Shown here: positions 55,423 through 64,000 of the stretch, one piece after another
Layout: every line of letters starts with the position of its first letter
How positions within the stretch are numbered: the first letter of the stretch is position 1
Origin: Clostridium sp. N3C
GTDB lineage: Bacteria; Bacillota; Clostridia; Clostridiales; Clostridiaceae
DNA length: 64,000 nucleotides
Assembly: GCF_900095445.1 (NCBI RefSeq)
Contig: NZ_FMJL01000002.1
Location: 1 to 64,000 of the forward strand
Direction of reading: 5' to 3'
Program-made: the position numbers and the translations under genes
Notes under the pieces: model-generated
The model's database searches: none
What the model saw: the letters and a program-made list of their open reading frames with translations, nothing else
What the model was told of the DNA's origin: nothing

Positions 55423-58068
55423 ATGGAAGAAAAGATTACTTTGTCTACAACCTATAATCCAAAAGAATTTGAAGAAAGAATATATAAAACCTGGGAAGAA
55501 AAAGGATATTTCACACCAAAGGTGGATAAGGATAAAAAGCCTTTTACTATAGTAATGCCGCCACCAAATATTACTGGAAAGCTTCATTTAGGTCACGCTT
55601 TAGATAATACTCTTCAAGATATGATAATTAGATTTAAAAGAATGCAGGGATATAGCACTTTATGGTTGCCTGGAGAAGACCATGCTAGCATAGCTACAGA
55701 AGTAAAGGTAGAAAATGAACTATTAAAGCAGGGACTTAAGAAGAAGGAAATGGGCAGAGAAGCCTTTTTAGATAAAGTATGGGAATGGACTGATGAATAT
55801 AGAGAAAGAATAAGAGGTCAGTTGAAAAAGTTAGGCGCTTCTGCAGATTTTACAAGAGAAGCCTTTACTATGGATGAGAATTTAAATAAAGCTGTTAGAC
55901 ATGTTTTTGTAAAGTTATATGAAAAGGGCTTAATATATCAAGGAAATAGAATAACTAACTGGTGTCCTAAGTGTCAAACTGCTCTTTCTGATGCAGAAAT
56001 TGAATATAGTGAGCAAGAGGGCAACTTCTGGCATATTAAATATCCTGTAGTAGGTAGTGATGAATATTTAGAAATAGCCACTACAAGACCAGAAACTATG
56101 TTGGGGGATACCGCTGTAGCAGTAAATCCATCCGATGAAAGATATATTCACCTTATAGGAAAGAAGCTTATGCTTCCATTAGTAAATAAAGAAATTCCAG
56201 TTGTTGCAGATGAATATGTAGATAAAGAATTTGGAACCGGTGCTGTTAAAATAACTCCAGCTCATGATCCTAACGATTATGAAGTAGGAAAAAGACACAA
56301 TCTTGAAGAAATTAATGTGATGAATCCTGATGGTACAATAAACGAATTAGGTGGAAAATATGCAGGCATGGACAGATATGCTGCAAGAAAAGCCATAGTT
56401 GAGGATTTGGAAAAGGAAGGATACCTTGTTAAGATCAAACCTCATGTTCATAATGTAGGTACTCATGACAGATGTAGTACAGTTATAGAGCCTATGATAT
56501 CTAAACAATGGTATGTAAAAATGGAATCCTTGGCAAAACCTGCTATAGAAGCCGTTAGAACTGGTAAAACTAAGTTTGTACCAGAGAGATTTGAAAAGAT
56601 ATACTTTAACTGGATGGAAAATATCCAGGACTGGTGTATATCAAGACAGCTATGGTGGGGACATAGAATACCAGTATGGTACTGCAAGGACTGCGGAGAA
56701 ATAATAGTAGCAGAGGAAACACCAAAGACTTGCTGCAAATGTGGATCACAAAATCTTAAGCAGGATGAGGATGTACTTGATACTTGGTTTAGTTCAGCTT
56801 TATGGCCTTTCTCAACTCTAGGATGGCCAGAAAAAACTGAAGAATTAGATTATTTCTATCCAACTAATGTACTTGTTACAGGTTACGATATAATATTCTT
56901 CTGGGTAGCTAGAATGATCTTCTCTGGTATCCACAATATGGGAGAAACACCTTTTGAAACTGTATTAATTCACGGAATTGTAAGAGACTCACAGGGTAGA
57001 AAGATGTCAAAGTCCCTAGGAAATGGTGTAGACCCATTAGACGTAATAGATACCTATGGCGCTGATGCTTTAAGATTTAGCTTGGTAACAGGAAATGCTC
57101 CAGGAAGCGATATTAGATATTATCCTGAAAGAGTAGAAGCGGCTAGAAATTTTGCTAATAAGATTTGGAACGCCTCAAGATTTGTTATGATGAATTTAGA
57201 TAGAAATCTAATGGAGCAGGAAAAGGAATCAAAGAATTTCAATATTGCTGATAGATGGATACTATCAAGATTAAATACAGTAGTTAAAGAGGTTACAGAA
57301 AATATAGAAAAATATGAGCTAGGAATAGCCCTTCAAAAGATCTATGACTTCCTATGGAGTGAGTTCTGTGATTGGTATATTGAACTTTCAAAACCAGTTC
57401 TATATGGAGAGGATGATAAGGCTAAGGGTGTAACCTACAACGTATTATATAAAGTATTAACTACAGGACTACAACTACTTCATCCTGTAATGCCATTTAT
57501 TACAGAAGAAATTTATACACATTTAGATGCAGAATATGAATCTATAACTATATCTAAATGGCCTGAATATAAGGAAGAAGTTCATGATAGCCAGGCTGAA
57601 ATTCAGATGGGTTATATAATTGATGCCATTAAGGGTATTAGAAATGCAAGGGCTGAAATGAACGTTCCAAATTCTAAAAAAGCAAGCTTATTGGCATATG
57701 TTAAGGAAGAAGCTCTTAGTGCCTTTAAGGCAGGAACAATATATTTTGAAAAGTTAGCTTCAGTTAGCGATATGACTATAATAGAAGATAAAAAGGATAT
57801 TCCTAAAAATTCTGTATCTGTAGTTACAGAAGGTGCAGAGCTATTCATGCCTTTATTTGACCTAATTGACAGAGAAAAAGAATTAGAAAGATTGAGTAAG
57901 GAAAAGGAAAAACTATTATCAGAAATAGATAGAGTAGAGAAAAAGCTATCAAATGCAAGTTTTGTAAGCAAGGCTCCTCAAAAAGTAGTTGAAGAGGAAA
58001 AGCAAAAGGGCGAGAAGTACAAGGAAATGCTAAAGGCTGTATTAGAAAGAATTGAAAGCTTAGGCTAG
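55423..58068 (+). CDS. valS: Valyl-tRNA synthetase
   Basis: 881 residues, class I. The HIGH-type motif is HLGHALD (about residue 57) and the KMSKS-type is [10 protein letters not shown]. The editing domain (CP1) lies between about 190 and 370. Zinc-like cysteines appear in WYCKDCGE and CCKCG. A C-terminal coiled-coil arm (about 810-881) is typical for ValRS. Controlled by the T-box upstream. folC starts 7 nt after its stop. Confidence 0.97.
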   Translation: MEEKITLSTTYNPKEFEERIYKTWEEKGYFTPKVDKDKKPFTIVMPPPNITGKLHLGHALDNTLQDMIIRFKRMQGYSTLWLPGEDHASIATEVKVENELLKQGLKKKEMGREAFLDKVWEWTDEYRERIRGQLKKLGASADFTREAFTMDENLNKAVRHVFVKLYEKGLIYQGNRITNWCPKCQTALSDAEIEYSEQEGNFWHIKYPVVGSDEYLEIATTRPETMLGDTAVAVNPSDERYIHLIGKKLMLPLVNKEIPVVADEYVDKEFGTGAVKITPAHDPNDYEVGKRHNLEEINVMNPDGTINELGGKYAGMDRYAARKAIVEDLEKEGYLVKIKPHVHNVGTHDRCSTVIEPMISKQWYVKMESLAKPAIEAVRTGKTKFVPERFEKIYFNWMENIQDWCISRQLWWGHRIPVWYCKDCGEIIVAEETPKTCCKCGSQNLKQDEDVLDTWFSSALWPFSTLGWPEKTEELDYFYPTNVLVTGYDIIFFWVARMIFSGIHNMGETPFETVLIHGIVRDSQGRKMSKSLGNGVDPLDVIDTYGADALRFSLVTGNAPGSDIRYYPERVEAARNFANKIWNASRFVMMNLDRNLMEQEKESKNFNIADRWILSRLNTVVKEVTENIEKYELGIALQKIYDFLWSEFCDWYIELSKPVLYGEDDKAKGVTYNVLYKVLTTGLQLLHPVMPFITEEIYTHLDAEYESITISKWPEYKEEVHDSQAEIQMGYIIDAIKGIRNARAEMNVPNSKKASLLAYVKEEALSAFKAGTIYFEKLASVSDMTIIEDKKDIPKNSVSVVTEGAELFMPLFDLIDREKELERLSKEKEKLLSEIDRVEKKLSNASFVSKAPQKVVEEEKQKGEKYKEMLKAVLERIESLG

Positions 58069-58075
58069 GTGCTAT

Positions 58076-59365
58076 ATGAATTATAAAGAGACTATGGATT
58101 ATATACACAATCGCAGTAGGTTTAATAGCGGTAAGGGCTTAGATAGGATTAAGAAACTATTAAAGAAATTAGGAGAGCCGCAGCTTTCCTTAAAATGTAT
58201 ACACATCGCTGGAACTAACGGTAAAGGATCAACAACGGCAATGATTTCGAGTATTCTAATGGCTCAGGGTTATAAGGTGGGGATGTTTACATCCCCCTAC
58301 CTTGAGGAATTTGAAGAAAGAATTCAAATCAATGGCTGCAATATTCCAAAAGAAAGACTCTGCCAAGTAATGTCTAAAGTAGCGGAAGCTGAAAGGGTTA
58401 TAGACCCTATAGGAAAGGATACTCCCACTGAATTTGAAATTATTACTGCAGCTATGTTTTTGTATTTCAAGGAAGAAAATATAGATTATGCTGTTATTGA
58501 GGTTGGTCTAGGAGGAAGATTAGATCCTACCAATATAATAATACCTTTGGTTAGTGTTATAACTTCTATAAGTTATGATCATATGGCTCTATTAGGTAAC
58601 AGTATTGAGGAAATAGCTTGGGAGAAGGCTGGTATTATAAAAGAAAAGGTGCCAGTGGTGTCATATCCTCAGCAAAAGAAGGCTTCCTCTGTTATAGAGA
58701 GGGTAGCGTTTGAGAAAAACAGTAAACTTATTGTGGTTAAGGAAGATAGTACAGAACTATTGAAAATAGAAGATAACTATCAAGTGGTTAAAATCATCAC
58801 AGAAAAATCAATTTATACTGTAGCCTTAGCTCTTTTAGGAAAAGTGCAAATTTACAACTGTGCAGTAGTTATTCATACTATAGAGGTTCTTAGGGACTTA
58901 GGGGTAACCATCAGTGAGCAGGCTATTTATGAAGGTCTTAAAAAGGTAACTTGGAAAGGCCGCATGGAGATAATGAGCACCAATCCTTATGTACTTTTAG
59001 ACGGTGCTCATAACATAGATGGCATAGAAAAATTAGCACAAAGTATTGATATTTATTTTAAGTATAAAAGATTATATCTAATAATCGGTATATTAGAAGA
59101 TAAGCAACTAGAGGATATGCTGGCGGTTATTACACCTAAAGCAGATAAAGTCATTGCTGTAACTCCTAATAGTTTCAGAGGTGAATCAGCAGAGAAACTA
59201 AGAGATAGAATAATAAAATACAATCCTGAAGCTTTGGCAATGAATAGCTATGAAGAGGCGGTAAAATATGCTATGTCTCTGTGTAGTAAAGAGGATTTGC
59301 TAGTGATATGTGGTTCCCTTTATATGATAGGAGATATGAGAAAAATTATTAAAAATGTAAATTAA
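58076..59365 (+). CDS. folC: Folylpolyglutamate/dihydrofolate synthase
   Basis: 429 residues of the Mur ligase-like family. The P-loop HIAGTNGKGSTTAMI, then VEVGLGGRLDPTNII-like IEVGLGGRLDPTN and TSISYDHMALLGNS, are diagnostic. ILLDGAHN-type LLDGAHNIDG marks the C-terminal domain. It adds glutamates to folates (and may convert dihydropteroate). The valS-folC pairing is usual in firmicutes, so it may share the T-box transcript. Confidence 0.95.
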   Translation: MNYKETMDYIHNRSRFNSGKGLDRIKKLLKKLGEPQLSLKCIHIAGTNGKGSTTAMISSILMAQGYKVGMFTSPYLEEFEERIQINGCNIPKERLCQVMSKVAEAERVIDPIGKDTPTEFEIITAAMFLYFKEENIDYAVIEVGLGGRLDPTNIIIPLVSVITSISYDHMALLGNSIEEIAWEKAGIIKEKVPVVSYPQQKKASSVIERVAFEKNSKLIVVKEDSTELLKIEDNYQVVKIITEKSIYTVALALLGKVQIYNCAVVIHTIEVLRDLGVTISEQAIYEGLKKVTWKGRMEIMSTNPYVLLDGAHNIDGIEKLAQSIDIYFKYKRLYLIIGILEDKQLEDMLAVITPKADKVIAVTPNSFRGESAEKLRDRIIKYNPEALAMNSYEEAVKYAMSLCSKEDLLVICGSLYMIGDMRKIIKNVN

Positions 59366-59372
59366 AGAAAAA

Positions 59373-59411
59373 GCGATTATTATAGACCGTTATAATAGTC
59401 GCTTTTTTTTG
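59373..59411 (+). terminator. Rho-independent terminator after folC
   Basis: A 12-bp stem GCGATTATTATA (59373-59384) with TATAATAGTCGC (59391-59402), one G-T pair, a 6-nt loop and T8. Confidence 0.93.
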
Positions 59412-59497
59412 CAATCAGTAGGTCAACTTATGGAAAAGTCTCATAGTATACTTGTAAGAGATTAAATATTGCTATGGTGCAATTGGAGTGATCGTTA

Positions 59498-60379
59498 ATG
59501 AATTATTTATATGTTTGCAACACTGGTTCCGATACTTTATCTCAAATAAATCTTAATAATCTTGAGGAAGAGCAGTGTATTAGAATTGCACAGATCAATG
59601 AAAGGTATGGTCCCCATGGTTTATGTAAATGGAAAGATAGTATTATTACTGCAAATAGCTATAACAGCAGCCTATCAATAATAGATGTTATGTCTGGAAA
59701 AGTAATAGAGGAGTATTATATTGGTGGAAATTGTAATGATGTGGCGGTATATAGAAATGAGGCTATAGTTGTATGTGGAGAAAGTAATAATTTGATAGTT
59801 TTTGATTTAGAGAATAAACGGATTGTGGAGGAAGTGCCCATTGGTAACTTGCCTCATAGTATAGATATAAATTACCAATTGGATTTAATTGCGGTCACCA
59901 ATATGGAAAATAGCACTCTTTCTATATTAAATTGCAGTAATAAGGAACTAATAAAAAATATCACCGTAGGCTGCTATCCTACTAAGGCTTTCTTTTCAGA
60001 GGATAATAATTATATTTATCTTTGTGAAAGTTACTTAGGTCATAACTGTTGTGGTTATGTAAACATAATTAGCACAAAAACTCTTTCTTCTGTAGGAAAA
60101 ATATCAGCTGGTTTTAACCCTATTGATTTTTGCTTTCAGGGAAATATAATATACGTGGCTAGTTTTAGTGAAGGCTGCATTTATATACTTGATTTAGAAA
60201 GAAGAAAGTTTATTAAAAAAGTTTTTGTTGGTGGACTGCCCAGATGTATAAAAAAGAAGGGAAGATATATATTTGTAGGAGATAATTACGGATCCAGATT
60301 AATTATTTATGATGGAAAAAAGGATGAAAAAAAGTCTATATCCATAGGAAAGGAACCTACAGATATGACTTTTTATTAA
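59498..60379 (+). CDS. YncE-like beta-propeller protein
   Basis: 293 residues of repeating four-strand blades. Recurrent units are YLYVCNTGSDTLSQINL, DSIITANSYNSSLSIIDV, EAIVVCGESNNLIVFDL and YIFVGDNYGSRLIIYDG. It has no signal peptide, so it acts in the cytosol. Seven blades are likely. Proteins of this type bind ligands or partners; the function is unknown. Its end overlaps the convergent DUF4364 gene by 4 bp. Confidence 0.8.
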   Translation: MNYLYVCNTGSDTLSQINLNNLEEEQCIRIAQINERYGPHGLCKWKDSIITANSYNSSLSIIDVMSGKVIEEYYIGGNCNDVAVYRNEAIVVCGESNNLIVFDLENKRIVEEVPIGNLPHSIDINYQLDLIAVTNMENSTLSILNCSNKELIKNITVGCYPTKAFFSEDNNYIYLCESYLGHNCCGYVNIISTKTLSSVGKISAGFNPIDFCFQGNIIYVASFSEGCIYILDLERRKFIKKVFVGGLPRCIKKKGRYIFVGDNYGSRLIIYDGKKDEKKSISIGKEPTDMTFY

Positions 60380-60903
60380 TATTCTAATAGGGTTTTCATG
60401 ATGTCATTATAAATTTTTGAAGAATTAGATTTCCAATTTTGACATAAATCTATGGCATGTTTTTTGGAAGGTACGTTGACCTTAATATCAATGAGGGTTA
60501 TTTCATCTTCTTGAGCTCTCAAATTTACTATAAAGGCATTGTTTTTCTCAATAGTATAATCTGCATGCAAAGAAATCTCTTTTTTAATATTATTGATTTT
60601 TTCGTTAATATATTTCTCTATTTTTTCTACTATATCTTTTGGTATTCTAGAAACAAATAGTGAAAGAACTTTTTTTCCTTGTTCTGTTAGGGACAAGACT
60701 TTGCTTTTATCTTTATTAATAGTTTCTATAAAATTGGAATTTTGTAGCTCCGTTATGTATTGTTGTAACAGAAAGTAATTTACTAAATTATTTTCTAGAA
60801 CTATTTCTGTAAGTTGGTTTCTAGTAATATGCATCCCAATTCTATCTAATATATATAATAATATTAGTTTACTTTCTGCTAACTGATTTATGTCATCTAA
60901 CAT
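60376..60903 (-). CDS. DUF4364 family protein (winged-helix-like)
   Basis: 175 residues. The N-terminal part (about 1-80) looks like a winged helix: LILLYILDRIGMHITRNQLT, YFLLQQYITELQNSNFIE, LSLTEQGKKVLSLF. The C-terminal domain binds an unknown ligand or partner. DUF4364 is frequent in clostridia. A role as a transcription regulator is inferred from the fold only. AGGAGGATGA precedes the ATG. Confidence 0.85.
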   Translation of the reverse strand: MLDDINQLAESKLILLYILDRIGMHITRNQLTEIVLENNLVNYFLLQQYITELQNSNFIETINKDKSKVLSLTEQGKKVLSLFVSRIPKDIVEKIEKYINEKINNIKKEISLHADYTIEKNNAFIVNLRAQEDEITLIDIKVNVPSKKHAIDLCQNWKSNSSKIYNDIMKTLLEY

Positions 60904-61061
60904 AAAAGGTCATCCTCCTGAAAAAATGATTAAATATGCATTTCAAATGTATTATATCATAAATTAGGGCAGCTGAAAAAGTTGTCTTTATTTTATTTTA
61001 ACTTCATAATATTTATTTTACGGAATATAATCTACTGAATAACTTTGTAGGAGGTGAAAAT

Positions 61062-61829
61062 TTGATTATCATTATAAAAAAAGAAAAGCTTAAGAAAACA
61101 TTTACCAAAGGGGCATTGCTATTAGTAGCTCTTATAGCTATTTTTACTATGACAGTGGATAGCAAAGGTGTATTTGTATCAAAAAAAAGAAAGCTTCCTA
61201 TTTACTCTGTAGATACTAAGGAAAAAAAGATAGCTATAACTTTTGATGCTAGCTGGCCAAAGGATAATACCGATGAGATTATTGAAATTCTAGACAAATA
61301 TAATGTAAAAGCAACCTTTTTTCTTGTAGGTACATGGGTGGATCATAATCCGGAAAAACTTAAGATTTTACATGAGAAGGGTCATGAAATTGGTAATCAT
61401 ACTAACACTCATCCGGATATGAATAGTATAAGTAGAAGTGAACTTCTTAAAGAAATAGAAGCGCTAGATTCCAAAATAAAAAAAATTACCGGTCAGGGTA
61501 CCACCTTATTTAGATGTCCTAGTGGTGTTTATAATGATTTAATAATTGAGACTGTTGAAAGTACAAATCGCTATTGTATACAATGGGATGTTGATAGTAT
61601 TGACTGGAAGGCGCAAGGAGAGGAGATAGAATTTAATAGGGTTGTTAAAAAAACTAAACCCGGTTCTATAATTTTGTTCCACAATGATGGTCGATATACG
61701 ACAAAAACCTTGCCTAGAATTATTGAATATTTTAAAAAAGAAGGCTATTCAATGGTAACTGTGTCAGAACTTATATATAAATCGGATTTTATGATAGATC
61801 ATAATGGAAAACAAATTTACAATAAATAA
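61062..61829 (+). CDS. pdaB: Polysaccharide deacetylase, PdaB-like
   Basis: 255 residues from TTG 61062 (AGGAGGTG about 6 nt upstream). A membrane anchor (about 17-36) is followed by a NodB deacetylase domain. Motif 1 is ITFDASWP and motif 2 is HEIGNHTNTH, giving metal-binding Asp, His, His. RCPSGVYND is the third. PdaB is a sigma-E/sigma-G-linked spore peptidoglycan deacetylase in Bacillus. The FDASW form instead of FDDGP agrees with the PdaB branch. Confidence 0.85.
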   Translation: MIIIIKKEKLKKTFTKGALLLVALIAIFTMTVDSKGVFVSKKRKLPIYSVDTKEKKIAITFDASWPKDNTDEIIEILDKYNVKATFFLVGTWVDHNPEKLKILHEKGHEIGNHTNTHPDMNSISRSELLKEIEALDSKIKKITGQGTTLFRCPSGVYNDLIIETVESTNRYCIQWDVDSIDWKAQGEEIEFNRVVKKTKPGSIILFHNDGRYTTKTLPRIIEYFKKEGYSMVTVSELIYKSDFMIDHNGKQIYNK

Positions 61830-61859
61830 TTGCAATATAGAGTAAAATTGTATTATAAT
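61830..61859 (+). promoter_or_regulatory. Probable sigma-A promoter of ssb-like gene
   Basis: TTGCAA (61830-61835), an 18-bp spacer and TATAAT (61854-61859). Confidence 0.55.
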
Positions 61860-61997
61860 GGTATGGTACAAATTATAGTAATTTATATATAAAACTACAA
61901 TTATAAATTTATGTGAAATTTGTAATATTATCAATTACAAATGAATAATAATCTTTTGTAGAAGAAAAATAAAACCAAGGGAGAGAGAGGGGTTTAG

Positions 61998-62669
61998 ATG
62001 GACAATTTAATGCTAAACAACAAAATTTACTTAGAAGGGAAGGTTGTCTCTGATTTAGTCTTTAGCCATGAAATGTATGGAGAGGGGTTTTATATATTCA
62101 ATCTCGAAGTACCAAGACTAAGTGAAACTAAAGATGTTTTATCTGTTACTATTTCCGAAAGACTTTTAACTGGTATGGAATTAAAGATAGGCAGTGAGAT
62201 TATTGTAGAGGGACAGCTTCGATCTTATAATAAGTTTATAGATGGGTCTAACAGATTAATTCTAACAGTGTTTGCAAGAAATGTTGAACCATGCTATGAA
62301 AAAAGCAAAAATCCAAATCAAATATTTTTAGATGGTTTCATATGCAAGCCACCGGTTTATAGAACTACTCCTTTTGGAAGAGAAATTGCAGATATGCTGC
62401 TTGCAGTGAATAGGGCCTACAATAAATCTGACTACATACCAACTATAGCTTGGGGAAGAAATTCTAGATTTTGTCAGACTTTAAATGTAGGAGATAATAT
62501 TAGAATATGGGGTAGACTTCAGAGTAGAGAATATCAGAAAAAAGTCTCTGAAGAAGAGGTTATAAAAAAGATAGCCTATGAAGTTTCTATATCAAAAATG
62601 GAAAAAGTTAACAAGGATACTGAAGTTACAAGCAATGAAGAAAATGATAATCAAGAAGATATTGGTTAA
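61998..62669 (+). CDS. ssb: Single-stranded DNA-binding protein with two OB folds
   Basis: 223 residues, longer than a normal SSB (about 150). Two SSB-like OB folds lie in tandem. The first is about 7-100 (NKIYLEGKVVSDLVF, EIIVEGQLRSY). The second is about 108-195 (NQIFLDGFICKPPVYRTTPF, IPTIAWGRNSRF, IRIWGRLQSREY). The second keeps more of the standard SSB pattern. The tail is acidic but lacks the DDDIPF tip that recruits partners. It is monocistronic with its own promoter. It is probably a second, specialised SSB. Confidence 0.8.
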   Translation: MDNLMLNNKIYLEGKVVSDLVFSHEMYGEGFYIFNLEVPRLSETKDVLSVTISERLLTGMELKIGSEIIVEGQLRSYNKFIDGSNRLILTVFARNVEPCYEKSKNPNQIFLDGFICKPPVYRTTPFGREIADMLLAVNRAYNKSDYIPTIAWGRNSRFCQTLNVGDNIRIWGRLQSREYQKKVSEEEVIKKIAYEVSISKMEKVNKDTEVTSNEENDNQEDIG

Positions 62670-62675
62670 ATAAGA

Positions 62676-62711
62676 TGAGGGCCTCCAGTGATAGAGAGCC
62701 CTCAATTTTTA
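62676..62711 (+). terminator. Terminator after ssb-like gene
   Basis: TGAGGGC (62676-62682) with GCCCTCA (62698-62704), an inner CTC/GAG pairing, then ATTTTT. Confidence 0.82.
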
Positions 62712-62724
62712 TATTTAACTTAGG

Positions 62725-63435
62725 TTATTTTCTTAAATCTTCTAAAAGCTGAGTTTTATTCCTTGTTTTATTGTCAACGTATTTAATGATTTTAGCAGGT
62801 ATTCCCGCTACTACCACTCCAGCAGGAACATCTTCTGTTACTACAGAACCTGCTGCTACTACAGATCCGGATCCTATTTTTACTCCTTCTAGTATTACTG
62901 AATTAGCTCCTATTAGCACATCATCTCCAATGATGCAGGGACTTTTGCTTGGAGGCTCTAGAACTCCAGCAACTACCGCCCCCGCTCCTAAGTGTACTCT
63001 TTTTCCTAATTTTCCTCTTGCACCTACTACAGCATTCATATCTATCATAGTATCATCTCCAATTTCTGCACCAATATTTATTACAGCACCCATCATTATA
63101 ACTGTATTTTTACCTATATGAACATTATCCCTTATTATTGCTCCTGGTTCTATTCTTGCGTCTATAGAAAGTAGATCTAACAAGGGTATTGCAGAATTTC
63201 TTCTATCATTTTCTAATCTATACTTAATTATTTTACTTTTATATTTATTAATAAAATCAATTATTTCTGAGGCTTCACCAAAAAGTAAGTAAAAGTTAGG
63301 TGAGCCATAAACGTCTATATTTCCAAAATCACATTTTGATAGATCACCATGCAAATAGACTTTAACTGGAGTAGATTTCTTTGATTCCTTTATGTAGCGA
63401 GCTATTCCATAAGGATCATTGAAATCATATTTCAT
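62725..63435 (-). CDS. dapH: Tetrahydrodipicolinate N-acetyltransferase
   Basis: 236 residues, the DapH length. The N-terminal domain has [20 protein letters not shown]. The C-terminal half is a left-handed beta helix of hexapeptide repeats ([20 protein letters not shown] and onward) ending in [19 protein letters not shown]. It acetylates tetrahydrodipicolinate in the lysine/diaminopimelate pathway, which also feeds dipicolinate and cortex synthesis. It stands alone; other dap genes and a lysine riboswitch are not seen nearby. Confidence 0.94.
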   Translation of the reverse strand: MKYDFNDPYGIARYIKESKKSTPVKVYLHGDLSKCDFGNIDVYGSPNFYLLFGEASEIIDFINKYKSKIIKYRLENDRRNSAIPLLDLLSIDARIEPGAIIRDNVHIGKNTVIMMGAVINIGAEIGDDTMIDMNAVVGARGKLGKRVHLGAGAVVAGVLEPPSKSPCIIGDDVLIGANSVILEGVKIGSGSVVAAGSVVTEDVPAGVVVAGIPAKIIKYVDNKTRNKTQLLEDLRK

Positions 63436-63957
63436 ACAATCAACCCTTTCTTAAAAGAATTTGCTTGGTATAGGTAACAGGGGATTATATGAATTAAAAT
63501 ATGATAAAAGACCTTCTTTGGCTACTAAAAAATTATTTGCTTTTAAGAAATGTGTATTACATTAGGGGGAAGCTATAAGCTTTGCTGATAATAATCTTCC
63601 TATCAATATTAAGTGCTTAAGCTATTATAGTTAATACTGATTAATTATCCCTTTGAAATTATTGTCAAACACTTAGTAAGATTGAATGGCGAAATTAGTA
63701 TAATAATATAAATTTATGAAAATGATATATCGTTAAAAATATCTAAGAAATATTAAAAGAAAAATAATTTAATAAAGGTATAAATTAATTGACAATATAT
63801 TAATTGTGTGTTAATATTAAAAACATCAAATTGCTAGTAGTTATTATTTATTTATAAAGAAAAATTATTTAATAAATAATAATACTTGCAAGATTGATAA
63901 ATAATAAGATACATAGCTTATTGTTTAATTAATGATTCTTAAAAGGGGGAAATTATC
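63436..63957. other. Intergenic region between dapH and the last gene
   Basis: 522 bp, very AT-rich. It contains one good forward promoter (63789-63817). I see no terminator-like hairpin, no known riboswitch and no ORF. The left 200 bp should hold the dapH promoter, which I could not place. Confidence 0.6.
63789..63817 (+). promoter_or_regulatory. Probable promoter of the last gene
   Basis: TTGACA (63789-63794), a 17-bp spacer and TAATAT (63812-63817). The leader to the ATG would be about 135 nt. Confidence 0.6.
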
Positions 63958-64000
63958 ATGAAGAAAAAAACTTTAGTGCTAGTAACAGCTGCAATCATGA
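63958..64000 (+). CDS. N-terminus of a secreted or lipoprotein-like protein, cut by window edge
   Basis: Only 14 codons are in the window (MKKKTLVLVTAAIM). A basic start followed by hydrophobic residues is the beginning of a signal peptide. AAAAGGGGGAAA is a good ribosome site. The product cannot be identified. Confidence 0.6.
   Translation, partial: MKKKTLVLVTAAIM

Noticed and set aside
62771-63121. 116-codon forward frame antisense to dapH, rich in Pro/Thr/Ala
   Set aside because: It mirrors the hexapeptide repeats of dapH. No ribosome site.

Overview
The window is a low-GC, AT-rich stretch of chromosome from an anaerobic, endospore-forming Firmicute, most likely Clostridium in the broad sense. 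The evidence is a full spoIIIA operon, spoIVB-spo0A, spoIIM, a dacF-type carboxypeptidase, ytfJ, a complete V-type ATPase operon, rubredoxin, and a giant 2-hydroxyacyl-CoA dehydratase activase. Gene order follows the recN/spo0A region of Bacillus and other clostridia. Apart from one palindrome that may be an insertion-sequence scar, I see no prophage, intact IS, CRISPR array, rRNA or tRNA.

Layout. 1-1965: end of a type IV pilus-like gene set. 2116-3072: efp and a CD1247-like zinc-ribbon protein. 3212-8272: spoIIIAA-AH, encoding the engulfment-channel proteins. 8351-18343: a housekeeping run (Asp23, nusB, folD, xseAB, ispA, dxs, tlyA, nadK, argR, recN). 18664-23480: spoIVB, spo0A, nudF, spoIIM, a small membrane protein and a degenerate xerD. 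23560-28703: two D,D-carboxypeptidases, scpAB, and the reverse-strand ytfI-like/ytfJ pair. 28738-30995: a reverse-strand two-gene flavin/iron-sulfur redox module. 31609-33662: metY and cheX. 33768-36884: a reverse-strand deoR regulator with two sugar aminotransferases. 37178-41554: rubredoxin, queT under a preQ1-I riboswitch, an M16 peptidase, recX, a transglutaminase-like membrane protein and a TPR protein. 41838-50601: V-ATPase operon. 50757-55045: dehydratase activase with an apparent frameshift. 55124-59365: T-box, valS, folC. 59498-64000: a beta-propeller protein, DUF4364, pdaB-like, a two-OB-fold ssb, dapH, and the first codons of a secreted protein.

How the parts work together. The sporulation genes cover commitment (spo0A), engulfment (spoIIM), the mother cell-forespore channel (spoIIIA), sigma-K checkpoint signalling (spoIVB) and cortex or spore peptidoglycan work (dacF, dacB-like, pdaB-like, ytfJ). 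The rest is translation, DNA repair, isoprenoid and one-carbon metabolism, ion transport and amino-acid supply.

The most unusual signals are in RNA. In two sporulation genes (spoIIIAA and ytfJ) a perfect hairpin sits between a strong Shine-Dalgarno and the start codon. Folding it out leaves a 6-nt spacing in both cases. In spoIIM the Shine-Dalgarno can pair with an upstream arm that a sigma-E-start transcript would lack. The V-ATPase operon has two long intercistronic hairpins, one of 27 bp just upstream of the c-ring gene. All of these come from reading the sequence; none was folded or compared computationally.
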